From Verrucomicrobiia bacterium (GTDB taxonomy: Bacteria > Verrucomicrobiota > Verrucomicrobiia > Verrucomicrobiales > Akkermansiaceae): a stretch of DNA of 64,000 nucleotides. Positions 8,428-17,374 of the stretch are shown in pieces (the first letter of the stretch is position 1; each line of letters begins with the position of its first letter). The notes below the pieces were generated by a model. The model did not search any database, was not told the origin of the DNA, and worked only from the letters and a program-made list of their open reading frames with translations. The DNA lies in assembly GCA_030432565.1 (NCBI GenBank), contig JAUIGV010000004.1, forward strand, positions 124,001 through 188,000, written 5' to 3'. The translations under genes and the position numbers were made by a program.

Positions 8428-9618
8428 ATGCCACCCCTGCGGCCTTTTCTTTCAGTCATCCTCCCACTCTCGATGGGAGTAGGCCTGCTTCTCGGGCTAC
8501 CGCATCTCGCTCCACTGGTTCGCTTCGAGCACTTCTCCTTTCTCTTTCCGGAGCGCTTCCAAAACGACCGTTATTTTGCGGACCGTGGCGGTCTCAACGA
8601 GCTCAAAATCACCGTCCTCGATTTTTCAGCAGATCCGGATGCCAAACTGAATCTCGAAAGTTACCTCTTGGACGAGGAAGCTCTCGACATCATGGGACCC
8701 GAAGGTGGCAAACCCATAGAATGGGCGCAGTTCCTCGCCCAGACCCGTCTCGATGACGACCGCCTCACCGTGATCACTTCATCCCTGTCATGGGACGATG
8801 CCACCGAAATCGCCCTCCTCGCCTTGCAGGAACAGGTCGATTCCACTCCATCGCTTGTCATTGGAATTCAAGGCGAATTCATCAACTCGGAAGCACCACT
8901 TCCCGATTACCTAAAAGACTCTGTCCTTCCACTCAAAATTCCCGACAGTTTCGATCTCCCCGAGATTGACCACATCCAGCGCCCACCTTCGATTAATTCC
9001 AGTTCCTTTGGAATTTCCGAAATCAGAGGGCTGAAATTAGAACCAGCCGGAGAGCTGAAACTCATCCCGATGCTCGTCCGCTGGGGTGACCAGACGCTAC
9101 CAACCCTGCCTCTTGCCAGTCTTCTCAAATCCCATCGCCTTTCCCCAACCGACCTCATTCTTGACGAAGAAGGCTACCTCCGCCTTGGCCGGGAAGGCTC
9201 CATTCTCAAACTGGACCACGAGGGGCGGACCGCACTTCCAATGACCGAGAGTCCGCAACAATCGGCTTCCAAACTTCAAATCTACCCCAAACAAGCCGAA
9301 ATCTATAAAATCATCTCGCCTCAAGATGCCCCAAAAGCCACCCGCAGCCTGAAATCGCAAATCCAGCAAGCCCTCTCCCAAAAACCCAGGCAAAAAACAA
9401 CCTATCAACGCTGGCCGCTCCCGTTCGAACTCGGCCTGCTCCTGACTTCCATCCTCCTTCTCCATCTCCGTAAATTTTGGGTCGCCCCCCTCATCCTCGT
9501 TGCCGCAATCGGAGGATCCGTCCTCGCGGATCAATGGGTCCTTCTGTCTCCCCTCGCTCTCGTCATCATCGCCTTTCAGTGCTTTCCGCCCAGCCGCCCG
9601 GTAAAACAGAAAAGCTGA
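8428..9618 (+). CDS. Membrane protein with CHASE2-like topology, no output domain
   Basis: I do not recognise the sequence. The 396-residue protein has one N-terminal membrane segment (about residues 7-30), a soluble region of about 300 residues with alternating beta and helix character, and two or three membrane segments at the C-terminus (about 330-385). One TM, extracytoplasmic domain and three TMs is the layout of CHASE2 sensors, and the ITVLDFSADP segment could match the start of that fold. No kinase, cyclase or other effector follows. The gene starts 33 bases after the amgK-like gene and may be co-transcribed with it. Confidence 0.5.
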   Translation: MPPLRPFLSVILPLSMGVGLLLGLPHLAPLVRFEHFSFLFPERFQNDRYFADRGGLNELKITVLDFSADPDAKLNLESYLLDEEALDIMGPEGGKPIEWAQFLAQTRLDDDRLTVITSSLSWDDATEIALLALQEQVDSTPSLVIGIQGEFINSEAPLPDYLKDSVLPLKIPDSFDLPEIDHIQRPPSINSSSFGISEIRGLKLEPAGELKLIPMLVRWGDQTLPTLPLASLLKSHRLSPTDLILDEEGYLRLGREGSILKLDHEGRTALPMTESPQQSASKLQIYPKQAEIYKIISPQDAPKATRSLKSQIQQALSQKPRQKTTYQRWPLPFELGLLLTSILLLHLRKFWVAPLILVAAIGGSVLADQWVLLSPLALVIIAFQCFPPSRPVKQKS

Positions 9619-9669
9619 AGATCTTCCTTTCCCCTTCCCCCGCAAGCGCGAAAACGCTAGTTCTCTGCC

Positions 9670-10374
9670 ATGCGCGATGATGTGAAGCAATTGCTCGCCC
9701 TCCAGGACACCGATCAAAAAATCCAGGCCCTGGAAGCGGAACTTGTTCGAATCCCCCAACTGCAGGAAGCCGCCAAGGATCGCCTCGCCAATGACACCCA
9801 GTCTCTTGCCACCGCGAAGTCCAATTATCAGGCCAACGAGATCGAGATCAAAAATGTCGAACTTGATATCGGCACCCGTAAAAACACCATTGATCGGCTC
9901 AAGAATCAACAATTCGAGACCAAAAAAAACGACGAATACACCAAGCTTGGCGAGGAAGTCGTTCGCTACGAACGCGAGGTCGATGAACTCGAAACACGCG
10001 AACTCGAGTTGATGGAAATCGCCGACGACCTTCGCTCAAAAATCGCCGGGGCCGAGGCGAATCTCAGCAAAACCCAAGGGTTCGTGGATGAGGAAATCGC
10101 CGAACTTCAGGCTCGTCTCGACGACCGCAAGGCTGAACTGGCCGAAACCAAAACCACCCGTGAAGGATTGGTTGCCCAAGTCGATGACGAAGATCTTCTC
10201 GACACCTACCACCGGCTTTACAACAAGCGTGAAAGCCAGGCTGTCGTTCGCGTGACCACCGAGCGCAGTTGTACCTCCTGCCACGTTCAGGTCACACCTG
10301 CAACCTACGCTCTCGCCCAATCGGGAGCCGCCATCGCCTACTGCGACAACTGCAGCGCGATTTTGTTTCCGTGA
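9670..10374 (+). CDS. Coiled-coil protein with C-terminal C4 zinc ribbon
   Basis: The 234-residue protein is a long helical hairpin rich in heptads (residues about 5-180) followed by a zinc ribbon with C-T-S-C at about 201-204 and C-D-N-C near 225-228. This is the architecture of the CT398/CdsZ-like 'zinc ribbon domain' proteins found in Chlamydiae and most bacteria. In Chlamydia a member has been linked to type III secretion and sigma-54, but a general role is not established. The stop codon overlaps the GTG of the following small lipoprotein gene (GTGA at 10371-10374). Confidence 0.8.
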   Translation: MRDDVKQLLALQDTDQKIQALEAELVRIPQLQEAAKDRLANDTQSLATAKSNYQANEIEIKNVELDIGTRKNTIDRLKNQQFETKKNDEYTKLGEEVVRYEREVDELETRELELMEIADDLRSKIAGAEANLSKTQGFVDEEIAELQARLDDRKAELAETKTTREGLVAQVDDEDLLDTYHRLYNKRESQAVVRVTTERSCTSCHVQVTPATYALAQSGAAIAYCDNCSAILFP

Positions 10375-10553
10375 AGGCATTCTTTGTTCTCGTCATCCTG
10401 GCAGTGTCAAGCTGCTCTCTGATTTCAGAACAAGTGACGAAACGGCGACATTACTTGGCTGAATACGCCCTTACTGCCGGGAACACCCAAGGGGCCCGAA
10501 CTACTTTGGCCCTACTTCCTAAAACTGGGAAGACTGCAGCACTCATTAAGTGA
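10371..10553 (+). CDS. Small lipoprotein, apparently truncated by a frameshift
   Basis: A GTG overlapping the previous stop opens a 60-residue frame with a lipoprotein signal (VKAFFVLVILAVSSC, lipobox A-V-S-S-C). The frame ends at 10553. An overlapping frame one base later stays open to a TAG at 10663-10665 and continues with protein-like sequence (S-L-S-E-V-D-E-L-E, K-Y-L-Q-D-D-Y-W). The simplest reading is one lipoprotein of about 97 residues split by a single extra base around 10510-10545, where an AAAA and a GGG run occur. It may be a real mutation or a read error. Function unknown. Confidence 0.5.
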   Translation: MKAFFVLVILAVSSCSLISEQVTKRRHYLAEYALTAGNTQGARTTLALLPKTGKTAALIK

Positions 10554-10717
10554 AGTCGATGAACTGGAAGCTCATTCATCAAAATACCTCCAGGATGATT
10601 ATTGGAGAAGCAGTCCGCTTCAAATGCTGATCGAGAAAAATCTCGCCCCGTTTCGAAAGCAATAGCGATCCGCAGGTTTCAATATTTTAAGGACGGACTG
10701 TCTCCAGACTGCCCGCC

Positions 10718-12481
10718 TCACCCTCGGAGCTCCGGTGAACGTCGCTCCTTATCCAAGATCCCAAGGGCAAGCCTCATCATCATCCAGAGGAAGCCCGCAA
10801 CCAGACCGGTCACCGCAAACCAATCGCCAAACCGGGCATAGAGCGTAAAACCACCTTCCGAAGGAACATAGACCGAAGCCAGCAAATACCCGCGATGGAA
10901 ATAGCTTCCATTTTCATCCACCAAGTGTCGCATTTCCTTCGTATAAGGATCCACAAGGGAACCCGCCACCGTCACCACACCGGTCACCCCTCGATTGGCA
11001 CATCGAACCGTCGGACGACGCAACTCGATGCTCCGGAAGAGGGCATTCCGGAAATGCTGCACCGAGCCCTCGCTCTCTTGAAACCACCCGTCGTTCGTAA
11101 CATTCACTAAAACCTGGGGACCGCTCCTCACAAATTTTCGTGTCAATCGTGGAACAGTATCTTCGAAGCAAACCGAAGGGATGACCCCGACCGATTGTCC
11201 GCCAATCTCTACCTTCCGGGGTTCGAAATTCGTACCACGACTCAGCCCCTTCCCGAATTTCACACCTGTCGTCTGAAAATAGAGATCATGCAAAAACGGC
11301 AGATCGGGAATGAACTCTCCCAGAATCACCAGATGATTCTTCTGATAACTGTCTCTTTGCCCCATCCCCCCGTCAATGATCAGCGAATTGTAAACATCGA
11401 CATCAGGATCAGCCACCGTTTCGCCATGAACCTCGTTCATTCCCAGGACAAAAGTGAAATCGCCCAAACTGTGGATATAGTCAAAAACACTCTCAACATT
11501 TGGACCACCCGCCAGTGACCCATCTTGTTGCGCATAAAGATAAGCGGGCAAACAGGCCTCCGGCCAGATGACGAGATCAGGCATTTTGATCCCGACGATC
11601 TCATCTTCGGAATCCGTCTCTTGCGCGGCCTCCGCAGCCTCGCGAAAAACCTCTTCCATCCCCGCCTCGGTCAATTCTTCAAAGCCAGCCACGATTTCAG
11701 ACGGCTCCCAAAGAACCTTGTCCGCAAACTGCGGAATATCCTGCTGAACCATTAAAACCCGCCCCTCAATCTTCGGAGCATTGGTCACCGAAGAAAGTCG
11801 GATCGTCCCCGAGGTAAATGACAGCATGATCACCAGCAACGCGGTCGCAAAATCCCAGTGAAGCATCTTCACTTCGTTTGCCTGGAACTGTTGGTAGAAA
11901 CGCCGCGCGGTTTGCACCGCCACCGCACTTAGAAAGACCGGTAGAAACGAAAGCCCGATCACCCCGACATACTCGGCGTTTTGCGCCAAAATAAGATTTT
12001 TGGCAAAAGCGACCCCGAGACCATTCCAGCCAAACCCCGTCATGAGCCAACCACGCACCCACTCCAACCCACACCAAAAGCCACCCAGCAACGCTGCGTA
12101 ACCAAGGCTTCGCAGACTTTGCCTGACTCGATCGCGGATCGTCTTGGCGCTTTCATATTTCGCGAGCCAGGGATTGGCCGGACCTGCCGCGAAGGCCCCA
12201 AAAAACCCGAAGTAGAGCGAAAGGTAGGCCGACAAAGCCACCGCCCCCGGCCAGGTCACGGTCCCCAGCCATTTGAGATTGATGACCCAGAATCCCATGC
12301 CGGCCAGCCAGGCGAGACCGAAGCCCTTGAGACGACGTCGCTTGCTCGAAACCTTCCAAAGCAACGGGAAAAGCAGCCACATCCAGCCCCAGACGAGCCA
12401 CGCCTGATCAAATGGCGCAAAGCTCATCGCAAGGGCAACTCCGCTCAGCACTGCGGCCGGAATTTTCAAAAAGCGTGCCAT
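10718..12481 (-). CDS. lnt: Apolipoprotein N-acyltransferase
   Basis: Lnt transfers the third acyl chain to the N-terminal cysteine of lipoproteins at the periplasmic side of the inner membrane. The 587-residue protein has about six N-terminal membrane segments (to about 220) and a carbon-nitrogen hydrolase domain with the catalytic triad: Glu in I-W-P-E-A-C-L-P, Lys in Q-K-N-H-L-V-I-L-G-E, Cys in S-V-C-F-E-D. A final membrane segment lies near 555-575. It is longer than E. coli Lnt, partly from an acidic insert (E-T-D-S-E-D-E) in the hydrolase domain. Its start codon overlaps the stop of the upstream mutase gene by one base (TAATG), so translation is probably coupled. Confidence 0.92.
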   Translation of the reverse strand: MARFLKIPAAVLSGVALAMSFAPFDQAWLVWGWMWLLFPLLWKVSSKRRRLKGFGLAWLAGMGFWVINLKWLGTVTWPGAVALSAYLSLYFGFFGAFAAGPANPWLAKYESAKTIRDRVRQSLRSLGYAALLGGFWCGLEWVRGWLMTGFGWNGLGVAFAKNLILAQNAEYVGVIGLSFLPVFLSAVAVQTARRFYQQFQANEVKMLHWDFATALLVIMLSFTSGTIRLSSVTNAPKIEGRVLMVQQDIPQFADKVLWEPSEIVAGFEELTEAGMEEVFREAAEAAQETDSEDEIVGIKMPDLVIWPEACLPAYLYAQQDGSLAGGPNVESVFDYIHSLGDFTFVLGMNEVHGETVADPDVDVYNSLIIDGGMGQRDSYQKNHLVILGEFIPDLPFLHDLYFQTTGVKFGKGLSRGTNFEPRKVEIGGQSVGVIPSVCFEDTVPRLTRKFVRSGPQVLVNVTNDGWFQESEGSVQHFRNALFRSIELRRPTVRCANRGVTGVVTVAGSLVDPYTKEMRHLVDENGSYFHRGYLLASVYVPSEGGFTLYARFGDWFAVTGLVAGFLWMMMRLALGILDKERRSPELRG

Positions 12482-14388
12482 TATCCCATGCGCTCGTGGG
12501 CGTCTTTCTCGAGAGCCGCCCAGAGATCATCCAGTGACTTCTGAACCCCGTCCCGATCCTCACCTTTCCCGAAGAGGTAGTATTTGATCTTGGGCTCTGT
12601 TCCGGACGGACGAACCGCAAAGCGACGCCCATCCGCCAAATCCACAAAGAGCATGGCAGCCTCCGGGATTTCATCGCCCTCTTGGTCGTAAAATCCACCT
12701 TTGGCATAATCTCGCACGGCGATCGCGGCCGAGCCATCGACTTCCGAAGGCGGATTCGAACTGTAGGATTCGACCAAGGCGGCAATTTTCCGCGCACCCT
12801 CGCCACCCTCCATCACGAGTGATTTCCCCTGCTCGAGGTGAACACCGTATTCCGCCCAAACCTGGTCACGAAGACCGGCTATGGTTGTCCCCTCGCTCAT
12901 CGCGTAAGCCGCCAATTCCGCGAACATCACCGCTGAGGCATTTCCGTCCTTATCGCGGACAAAGTCGCTTCCGAGATACCCGTAACTTTCTTCTCCACCG
13001 AAGACGAAAAACTTGGAATACTCCAAGCGTAGCTTACGGCTCTCTTCCTCGGTGAGGCTTCGGTAATCGCCCTTTTTATCGGCCGGGATCGCGTCTTCAT
13101 ACTTCTTAAGCTTCTCTCCGATATACTTAAACCCGGTCAAAGTATCGACTACGCTAATGCCGTATTTTTCAGCGACAGATCGCTGCAATTCAGTTGTTAC
13201 CAGCGTTTTAATCAACACCGCCCGGCTCCGGTTACTCTCCGTGAGCCAGCCCAGCTCAAACATCGTCTTGATGCGATACCATCCAAGCAAGGAGCCGATC
13301 TGATTCCCTGTTAATAACTCCATTTCACCTTCGCCGTTCCGCACCGCGACGCCCATACGGTCACAATCGGGATCAGTCGCGATGACGGCGTCCGCGCCCA
13401 CTTCTTCGGCGAGAGCAATCCCCTTGGCAAGCGCCGGAGCATTCTCGGGATTTGGAGAATCGACGGTGGGGAATCGCCCGTCTCCCCCATCTTGTTCGGG
13501 CACGGTGACGACCTCGAAACCGAGCTCTCGAAGCATCGGGACGATAATAATTCCACCTGTTCCATGGAGGTTGGTGTAGACAACTTTCGCTTTACGACCC
13601 TCAAGCAAGTCCGGGCGCAGGAGAACGGTCTTCAGCTTATCCATGTATGTCCGGTCCATCTCCGCTCCCAGAATGGTCAATTCGCCCTGCTCCTCCTTGG
13701 GAAGGGCCTCGTAATTCTCACTTTTCAGCGCATTCACCTCACTGATGACCCCGGTCGCATGAGGCTCAACCAACTGCCCCCCATCATCAATGTAGGCTTT
13801 AAAGCCATTGTCGCGCGAAGGATTGTGGCTCGCAGTGAGACAGACTCCTGAATCCGCGCGCAGGTGACGAATTGCGAAGGAAATCTCGGGCGTGGCCCGC
13901 TCCGCCTCGAAAAGATAGGCATCACATCCCAAATCTGTGGCCACCTTGGCGCAGGTCTCGGCAAAATCGCGCGAAAAATGCCGGGTATCATGACCAATCA
14001 CGAGGGAGGGGCGACCTTCACCGGAGAAACTCTTTTTCACATAGGTCACCAAGCCGATCATCGCACGCTTGAGGTTGAAAAAATTCATTGCCGCTGTTCC
14101 AACACAAGGATGCTCGGGCCGGTCCAGCGGCCCACCCGCTCCCTGCTCAGCTTTCGTAACGATCTTGCCAACTGTCCGCCCCCTGAGACCACCGGTCCCG
14201 AAAGCCATGGTTTTGAAAAAGCGATCGTCAATTTCCTGCCACTCCCCCGCTTCGAGCAATTCCGTAATGGCCGCGGCACCCACCGGGGAATTGGTGCCCT
14301 GAAGGTAAAGATCTATATTGATTCCAGCCTCCGCAGAGACATCGCCACGCTGCACAGCATCATCGAGAAGGGATTTCCATTCGCTCAT
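12481..14388 (-). CDS. Phosphoglucomutase/phosphomannomutase family enzyme
   Basis: The ATG at 14388 (MSEWKSLL) is preferred to one 13 codons upstream, which would crowd the divergent methyltransferase gene. The 635-residue alpha-D-phosphohexomutase has all four signatures: catalytic serine loop T-A-S-H-N-P, metal loop T-D-P-D-C-D-R, sugar loop G-G-E-E-S-Y-G, and phosphate loop R-P-S-G-T-E-P-K. The length fits the PgcA-type phosphoglucomutases rather than the shorter GlmM. It should interconvert glucose-1- and glucose-6-phosphate for glycogen or nucleotide-sugar supply; mannose specificity cannot be excluded. Confidence 0.88.
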   Translation of the reverse strand: MSEWKSLLDDAVQRGDVSAEAGINIDLYLQGTNSPVGAAAITELLEAGEWQEIDDRFFKTMAFGTGGLRGRTVGKIVTKAEQGAGGPLDRPEHPCVGTAAMNFFNLKRAMIGLVTYVKKSFSGEGRPSLVIGHDTRHFSRDFAETCAKVATDLGCDAYLFEAERATPEISFAIRHLRADSGVCLTASHNPSRDNGFKAYIDDGGQLVEPHATGVISEVNALKSENYEALPKEEQGELTILGAEMDRTYMDKLKTVLLRPDLLEGRKAKVVYTNLHGTGGIIIVPMLRELGFEVVTVPEQDGGDGRFPTVDSPNPENAPALAKGIALAEEVGADAVIATDPDCDRMGVAVRNGEGEMELLTGNQIGSLLGWYRIKTMFELGWLTESNRSRAVLIKTLVTTELQRSVAEKYGISVVDTLTGFKYIGEKLKKYEDAIPADKKGDYRSLTEEESRKLRLEYSKFFVFGGEESYGYLGSDFVRDKDGNASAVMFAELAAYAMSEGTTIAGLRDQVWAEYGVHLEQGKSLVMEGGEGARKIAALVESYSSNPPSEVDGSAAIAVRDYAKGGFYDQEGDEIPEAAMLFVDLADGRRFAVRPSGTEPKIKYYLFGKGEDRDGVQKSLDDLWAALEKDAHERMG

Positions 14389-14419
14389 TTCGCTTGTGAT
14401 GCTAGAACGGCGGCGCGCA

Positions 14420-15346
14420 ATGTCCAACCCTCGCCTTCATGAAATCATCTCACGCGCCCTCAAAAAGCGCGAAAACCTCCAGGACGGCCGAACCGATCTA
14501 ATTCGCTTGATTGACGGGCAGGGCGATGACCTCCGGGGCATTGTCCTCGAAAGCTATGGCGATGGCTGGCTCATTTCCACCTCCGGGCCCGGACTGAACC
14601 CGGAATTGCGCAACGAGATCGCCAACTATGGCAAACCACTCTACTGGAAACGACTGGATCAGCATCAAAAGGAATCGCCGGTTCACCTGAGTGGCGAAAA
14701 GCTCCCCGAATTCTTCACCGGTCTGGAGAACGGACTCAAATGCCGGCTCTCCTTCGAGTCCGGCTATTCCCAGGGGATCTTCATTGATCAACGGGACAAC
14801 CGTGACGCCTTGAGGAAAATGGTCAAACCCGGCCAGACCGTCCTGAACACCTTTGCTTACACCGGTTTTTTTTCCATCGCTGCCGCGGCTGCCGGCGCGA
14901 TCACCTCCACGCTTGACCTTTCCCAGGTCTATCTCGACTGGGCCCGCGAGAACTTCCGCCTCAATGGCATGACTCCCGAAGATCACTACTTCTGCAAAGG
15001 TGACACATTTCACTGGCTCCGTCGTTTCGCAAAGCAAAGCCGTACCTTTGATTACATCATTCTGGATCCCCCGACCTTCTCACGTGATGACAAGGGCAAG
15101 GTCTTCCGAGTCGAAAAAGACTACGGTCGCCTCTTCGACCTCGCCGCCGCCTGCCTTGCTCCCGGTGGCAAAATCCTGGCCTGTACCAATTTCCGAGGCA
15201 TGAGCACCCGTGAATTCATGAAGCAACTCGAAGGAGCCCGCCTTGAACCAGTGGAGATGCCAGAGGACTTCACCGACACTCCATATCTCAAATCGATCTG
15301 GGCCAGCTTTGATTTATCGCCCATCGCTCCGCGGGAAAACCCATAG
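14420..15346 (+). CDS. Class I SAM-dependent rRNA methyltransferase, RlmI/RlmK type
   Basis: Starting at the ATG at 14420 gives 308 residues. An in-frame start at 14318 would overlap the divergent mutase gene. The N-terminal 90 residues resemble the PUA/EEHEE region of RlmI-like enzymes. The Rossmann core follows with N-T-F-A-Y-T-G-F-F-S (SAM loop), L-D-L-S and the active-site L-D-P-P-T-F-S. The family methylates cytosine C5 or guanine N7/N2 in 23S rRNA; which position is modified here cannot be told from sequence. Confidence 0.8.
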   Translation: MSNPRLHEIISRALKKRENLQDGRTDLIRLIDGQGDDLRGIVLESYGDGWLISTSGPGLNPELRNEIANYGKPLYWKRLDQHQKESPVHLSGEKLPEFFTGLENGLKCRLSFESGYSQGIFIDQRDNRDALRKMVKPGQTVLNTFAYTGFFSIAAAAAGAITSTLDLSQVYLDWARENFRLNGMTPEDHYFCKGDTFHWLRRFAKQSRTFDYIILDPPTFSRDDKGKVFRVEKDYGRLFDLAAACLAPGGKILACTNFRGMSTREFMKQLEGARLEPVEMPEDFTDTPYLKSIWASFDLSPIAPRENP

Positions 15347-15349
15347 AAA

Positions 15350-16885
15350 ATGAAAAACAGATTACTCTTTCCCGTCCTATTGGTGGCCGGCCTTCTTGGT
15401 TTCGCATCACCATTCTCATTTGCAGAACGCCCACCGAACATTGTCCTCTTCCTTGTAGACGACATGGGCTGGCAGGACACGTCGGTTCCCTTCGCTGAAG
15501 CACCGACGGAATTTAACAAGCGTTACCGCACGCCAAACATGGAGAAACTTGCCGCGCGCGGGATGAAGTTCACCCAGGCCTACGCCTGCTCGGTGTGCTC
15601 GCCGACGCGCGTCTCATTGATGACCGGACTAAACGCAGCAAGGCACCGGGTTACCAATTGGACCCTAAAAAAGAACGCATCGAACGACCGAATGCACCCG
15701 CGGTTGGCCTTCCCGGGTTGGAATGTCAACGGGCTCAGTCCGGTTGCCGGGATTCCGCGCACCGTGCACGCGCAGACGCTGCCATTCTTTTTACAAAAAG
15801 CAGGCTACCGAACGATTCATGTCGGAAAGGCTCACTTTGGAGCGATCGACACACCGGGCGCAGACCCAAGAGAGCTTGGCTTCGAGGTGAACATCGGGGG
15901 CCACGCGGCCGGCGGACCTGGGAGCTACCTGGGAAAGCAGAATTTTTCCGCCGCCTTCCGCAATGCCTCGAGAGTATGGGATGTTCCGGGCCTCGAAAAG
16001 TATCATGGGGAGGATATTTTTCTTACCGAGGCACTCACCCTCGAAGCGAATCTCGCCGTCGATGCTGCCGTGGCAGCCGATCAACCATTTTTCCTCTACA
16101 TGGCGCACTATGCGGTTCATGTCCCCTTCGCGAATGACAAGCGGTTCATCGACCGCTACCTGAAAGCAGGACTCAGCAAGACTGAAGCAATGTATGCCGC
16201 GATCGTTGAAGGCATGGATAAGAGTCTGGGCGACATCCTGGCGAATTTGAATCGTCACGGACTCACTGACAACACGGTCTTCTTGTTCATGAGCGACAAC
16301 GGAGGGCTCAGTGCTCACGGGCGTGGGGGCACTGCGAACACACACAATAAGCCGCTATCGAGCGGTAAGGGTTCGGCTCACGAAGGCGGCGTCCGGGTTC
16401 CCATGATTGTGGATTGGCCTGGCGTGACCAAGAGTCGCAGTGTTTGCCATTCCCCCGTCATCATCGAGGACTTTTTCCCGACGATTCTCGATATCGCCGG
16501 GGTAGGACCGGTGGAACAGATTGGCGGGAAAATCGACGGAAAGAGCTTCGCCCCGCTTTTGAAAGGCCATACGCAATTGGATCCTGATCGTTCGTTTTTT
16601 TGGCATTATCCCAACAACTGGGGACCGGGCGGACCAGGCATTGGAGCCACGAGCACCATCCGAAAGGGTGGGTGGAAGTTAATTTACTACCATGACCCCG
16701 GGCGGAAAGTCCGCTACGAGCTCTTCAATTTAATCGATGATCTTGGCGAGACCAAAAACCTCGCACTGGAGAACCCCGGGATCCGCTCGAAGCTGGCCCG
16801 CGAACTCGCCAATTATTTACGCGAGGTCGCTGCAACGATGCCCATTATTAAAGCAAGCGGTCAATCGGTCCCGCTGCCAGAGTAA
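15350..16885 (+). CDS. Secreted sulfatase (formylglycine-dependent, S1 family)
   Basis: The 511-residue protein has a signal peptide (about residues 1-25) and the arylsulfatase fold. Metal-binding D-D-M-G-W is near residue 38. The C-S-P-T-R motif places the cysteine that becomes formylglycine at residue 83. S-D-N-G-G, the H-E-G-G-V-R-V-P segment and W-H-Y-P follow. It probably removes sulfate from algal or animal polysaccharide in the periplasm. Sulfatases are abundant in marine Verrucomicrobiota. The substrate subfamily cannot be assigned by eye. It starts three bases after the methyltransferase stop, so the two may be co-transcribed. Confidence 0.9.
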   Translation: MKNRLLFPVLLVAGLLGFASPFSFAERPPNIVLFLVDDMGWQDTSVPFAEAPTEFNKRYRTPNMEKLAARGMKFTQAYACSVCSPTRVSLMTGLNAARHRVTNWTLKKNASNDRMHPRLAFPGWNVNGLSPVAGIPRTVHAQTLPFFLQKAGYRTIHVGKAHFGAIDTPGADPRELGFEVNIGGHAAGGPGSYLGKQNFSAAFRNASRVWDVPGLEKYHGEDIFLTEALTLEANLAVDAAVAADQPFFLYMAHYAVHVPFANDKRFIDRYLKAGLSKTEAMYAAIVEGMDKSLGDILANLNRHGLTDNTVFLFMSDNGGLSAHGRGGTANTHNKPLSSGKGSAHEGGVRVPMIVDWPGVTKSRSVCHSPVIIEDFFPTILDIAGVGPVEQIGGKIDGKSFAPLLKGHTQLDPDRSFFWHYPNNWGPGGPGIGATSTIRKGGWKLIYYHDPGRKVRYELFNLIDDLGETKNLALENPGIRSKLARELANYLREVAATMPIIKASGQSVPLPE

Positions 16886-16899
16886 GGGCAAGGCGAAAC

Positions 16900-16930
16900 A
16901 AAAAAAACGCCACTTCGTTTAAAGTGGCGT
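16900..16930 (-). terminator. Rho-independent terminator of the bactofilin gene
   Basis: On the minus strand a perfect 9-bp stem (ACGCCACTT / AAGTGGCGT, loop of six bases) is followed at once by eight U, a textbook intrinsic terminator 28 bases after the bactofilin stop. Read on the plus strand there is no T-run, so it is less likely to stop the convergent sulfatase transcript. Confidence 0.88.
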
Positions 16931-16957
16931 CTCTCATAACTGTTTAACAGCGGCAAA

Positions 16958-17278
16958 CTAGCTCCCGATCTGGGTGCTCCCCTGAAGAGTCGCGCCCTCC
17001 TCCATGCTGAGGGTCTTGGTTTTGATGTCACCCTTGAGAAAAGACTTCTCCTTGAGTTCGCAGCGGTCTGAAGAAATCGTTCCTTCAACCTTACCATAAA
17101 GCTTCACCTCACCAGCCTTGATGTCGCCCTTGATGTTGGCGTTCTCGGCAATCGTAACCTTGCCCTTCTCGGAGATGATTTCCCCGTCGATTTTACCGTC
17201 AACGATCATGTCGTTTGAAAACTTGATCGATCCGTTGATTTCAATCCCTTGGGTGAGGACGTTTGTTGCGTTTGCCAT
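16958..17278 (-). CDS. Bactofilin (polymer-forming cytoskeletal protein)
   Basis: The ATG at 17278 gives a 106-residue protein that is almost entirely the bactofilin domain. Short repeated beta-strand units (I-N-G-S-I-K-F, V-D-G-K-I-D-G-E-I, A-N-I-K-G-D-I-K, L-Y-G-K-V-E-G-T) build a right-handed beta-helix. Bactofilins polymerise without nucleotides and organise cell shape, stalks or chromosome-associated scaffolds. An upstream in-frame start at 17392 would run into the divergent thiH gene and adds no domain. It is a single gene with its own terminator. Confidence 0.9.
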   Translation of the reverse strand: MANATNVLTQGIEINGSIKFSNDMIVDGKIDGEIISEKGKVTIAENANIKGDIKAGEVKLYGKVEGTISSDRCELKEKSFLKGDIKTKTLSMEEGATLQGSTQIGS

Positions 17279-17374
17279 AATGTTCGGCGCAATACACCAG
17301 TTTTGGATGCCTCTGGCAATGCCATTTTTAGGAAAGCTTTTGACAAAAAGGCCCGCAAAGAGGACCTCTCTGAC

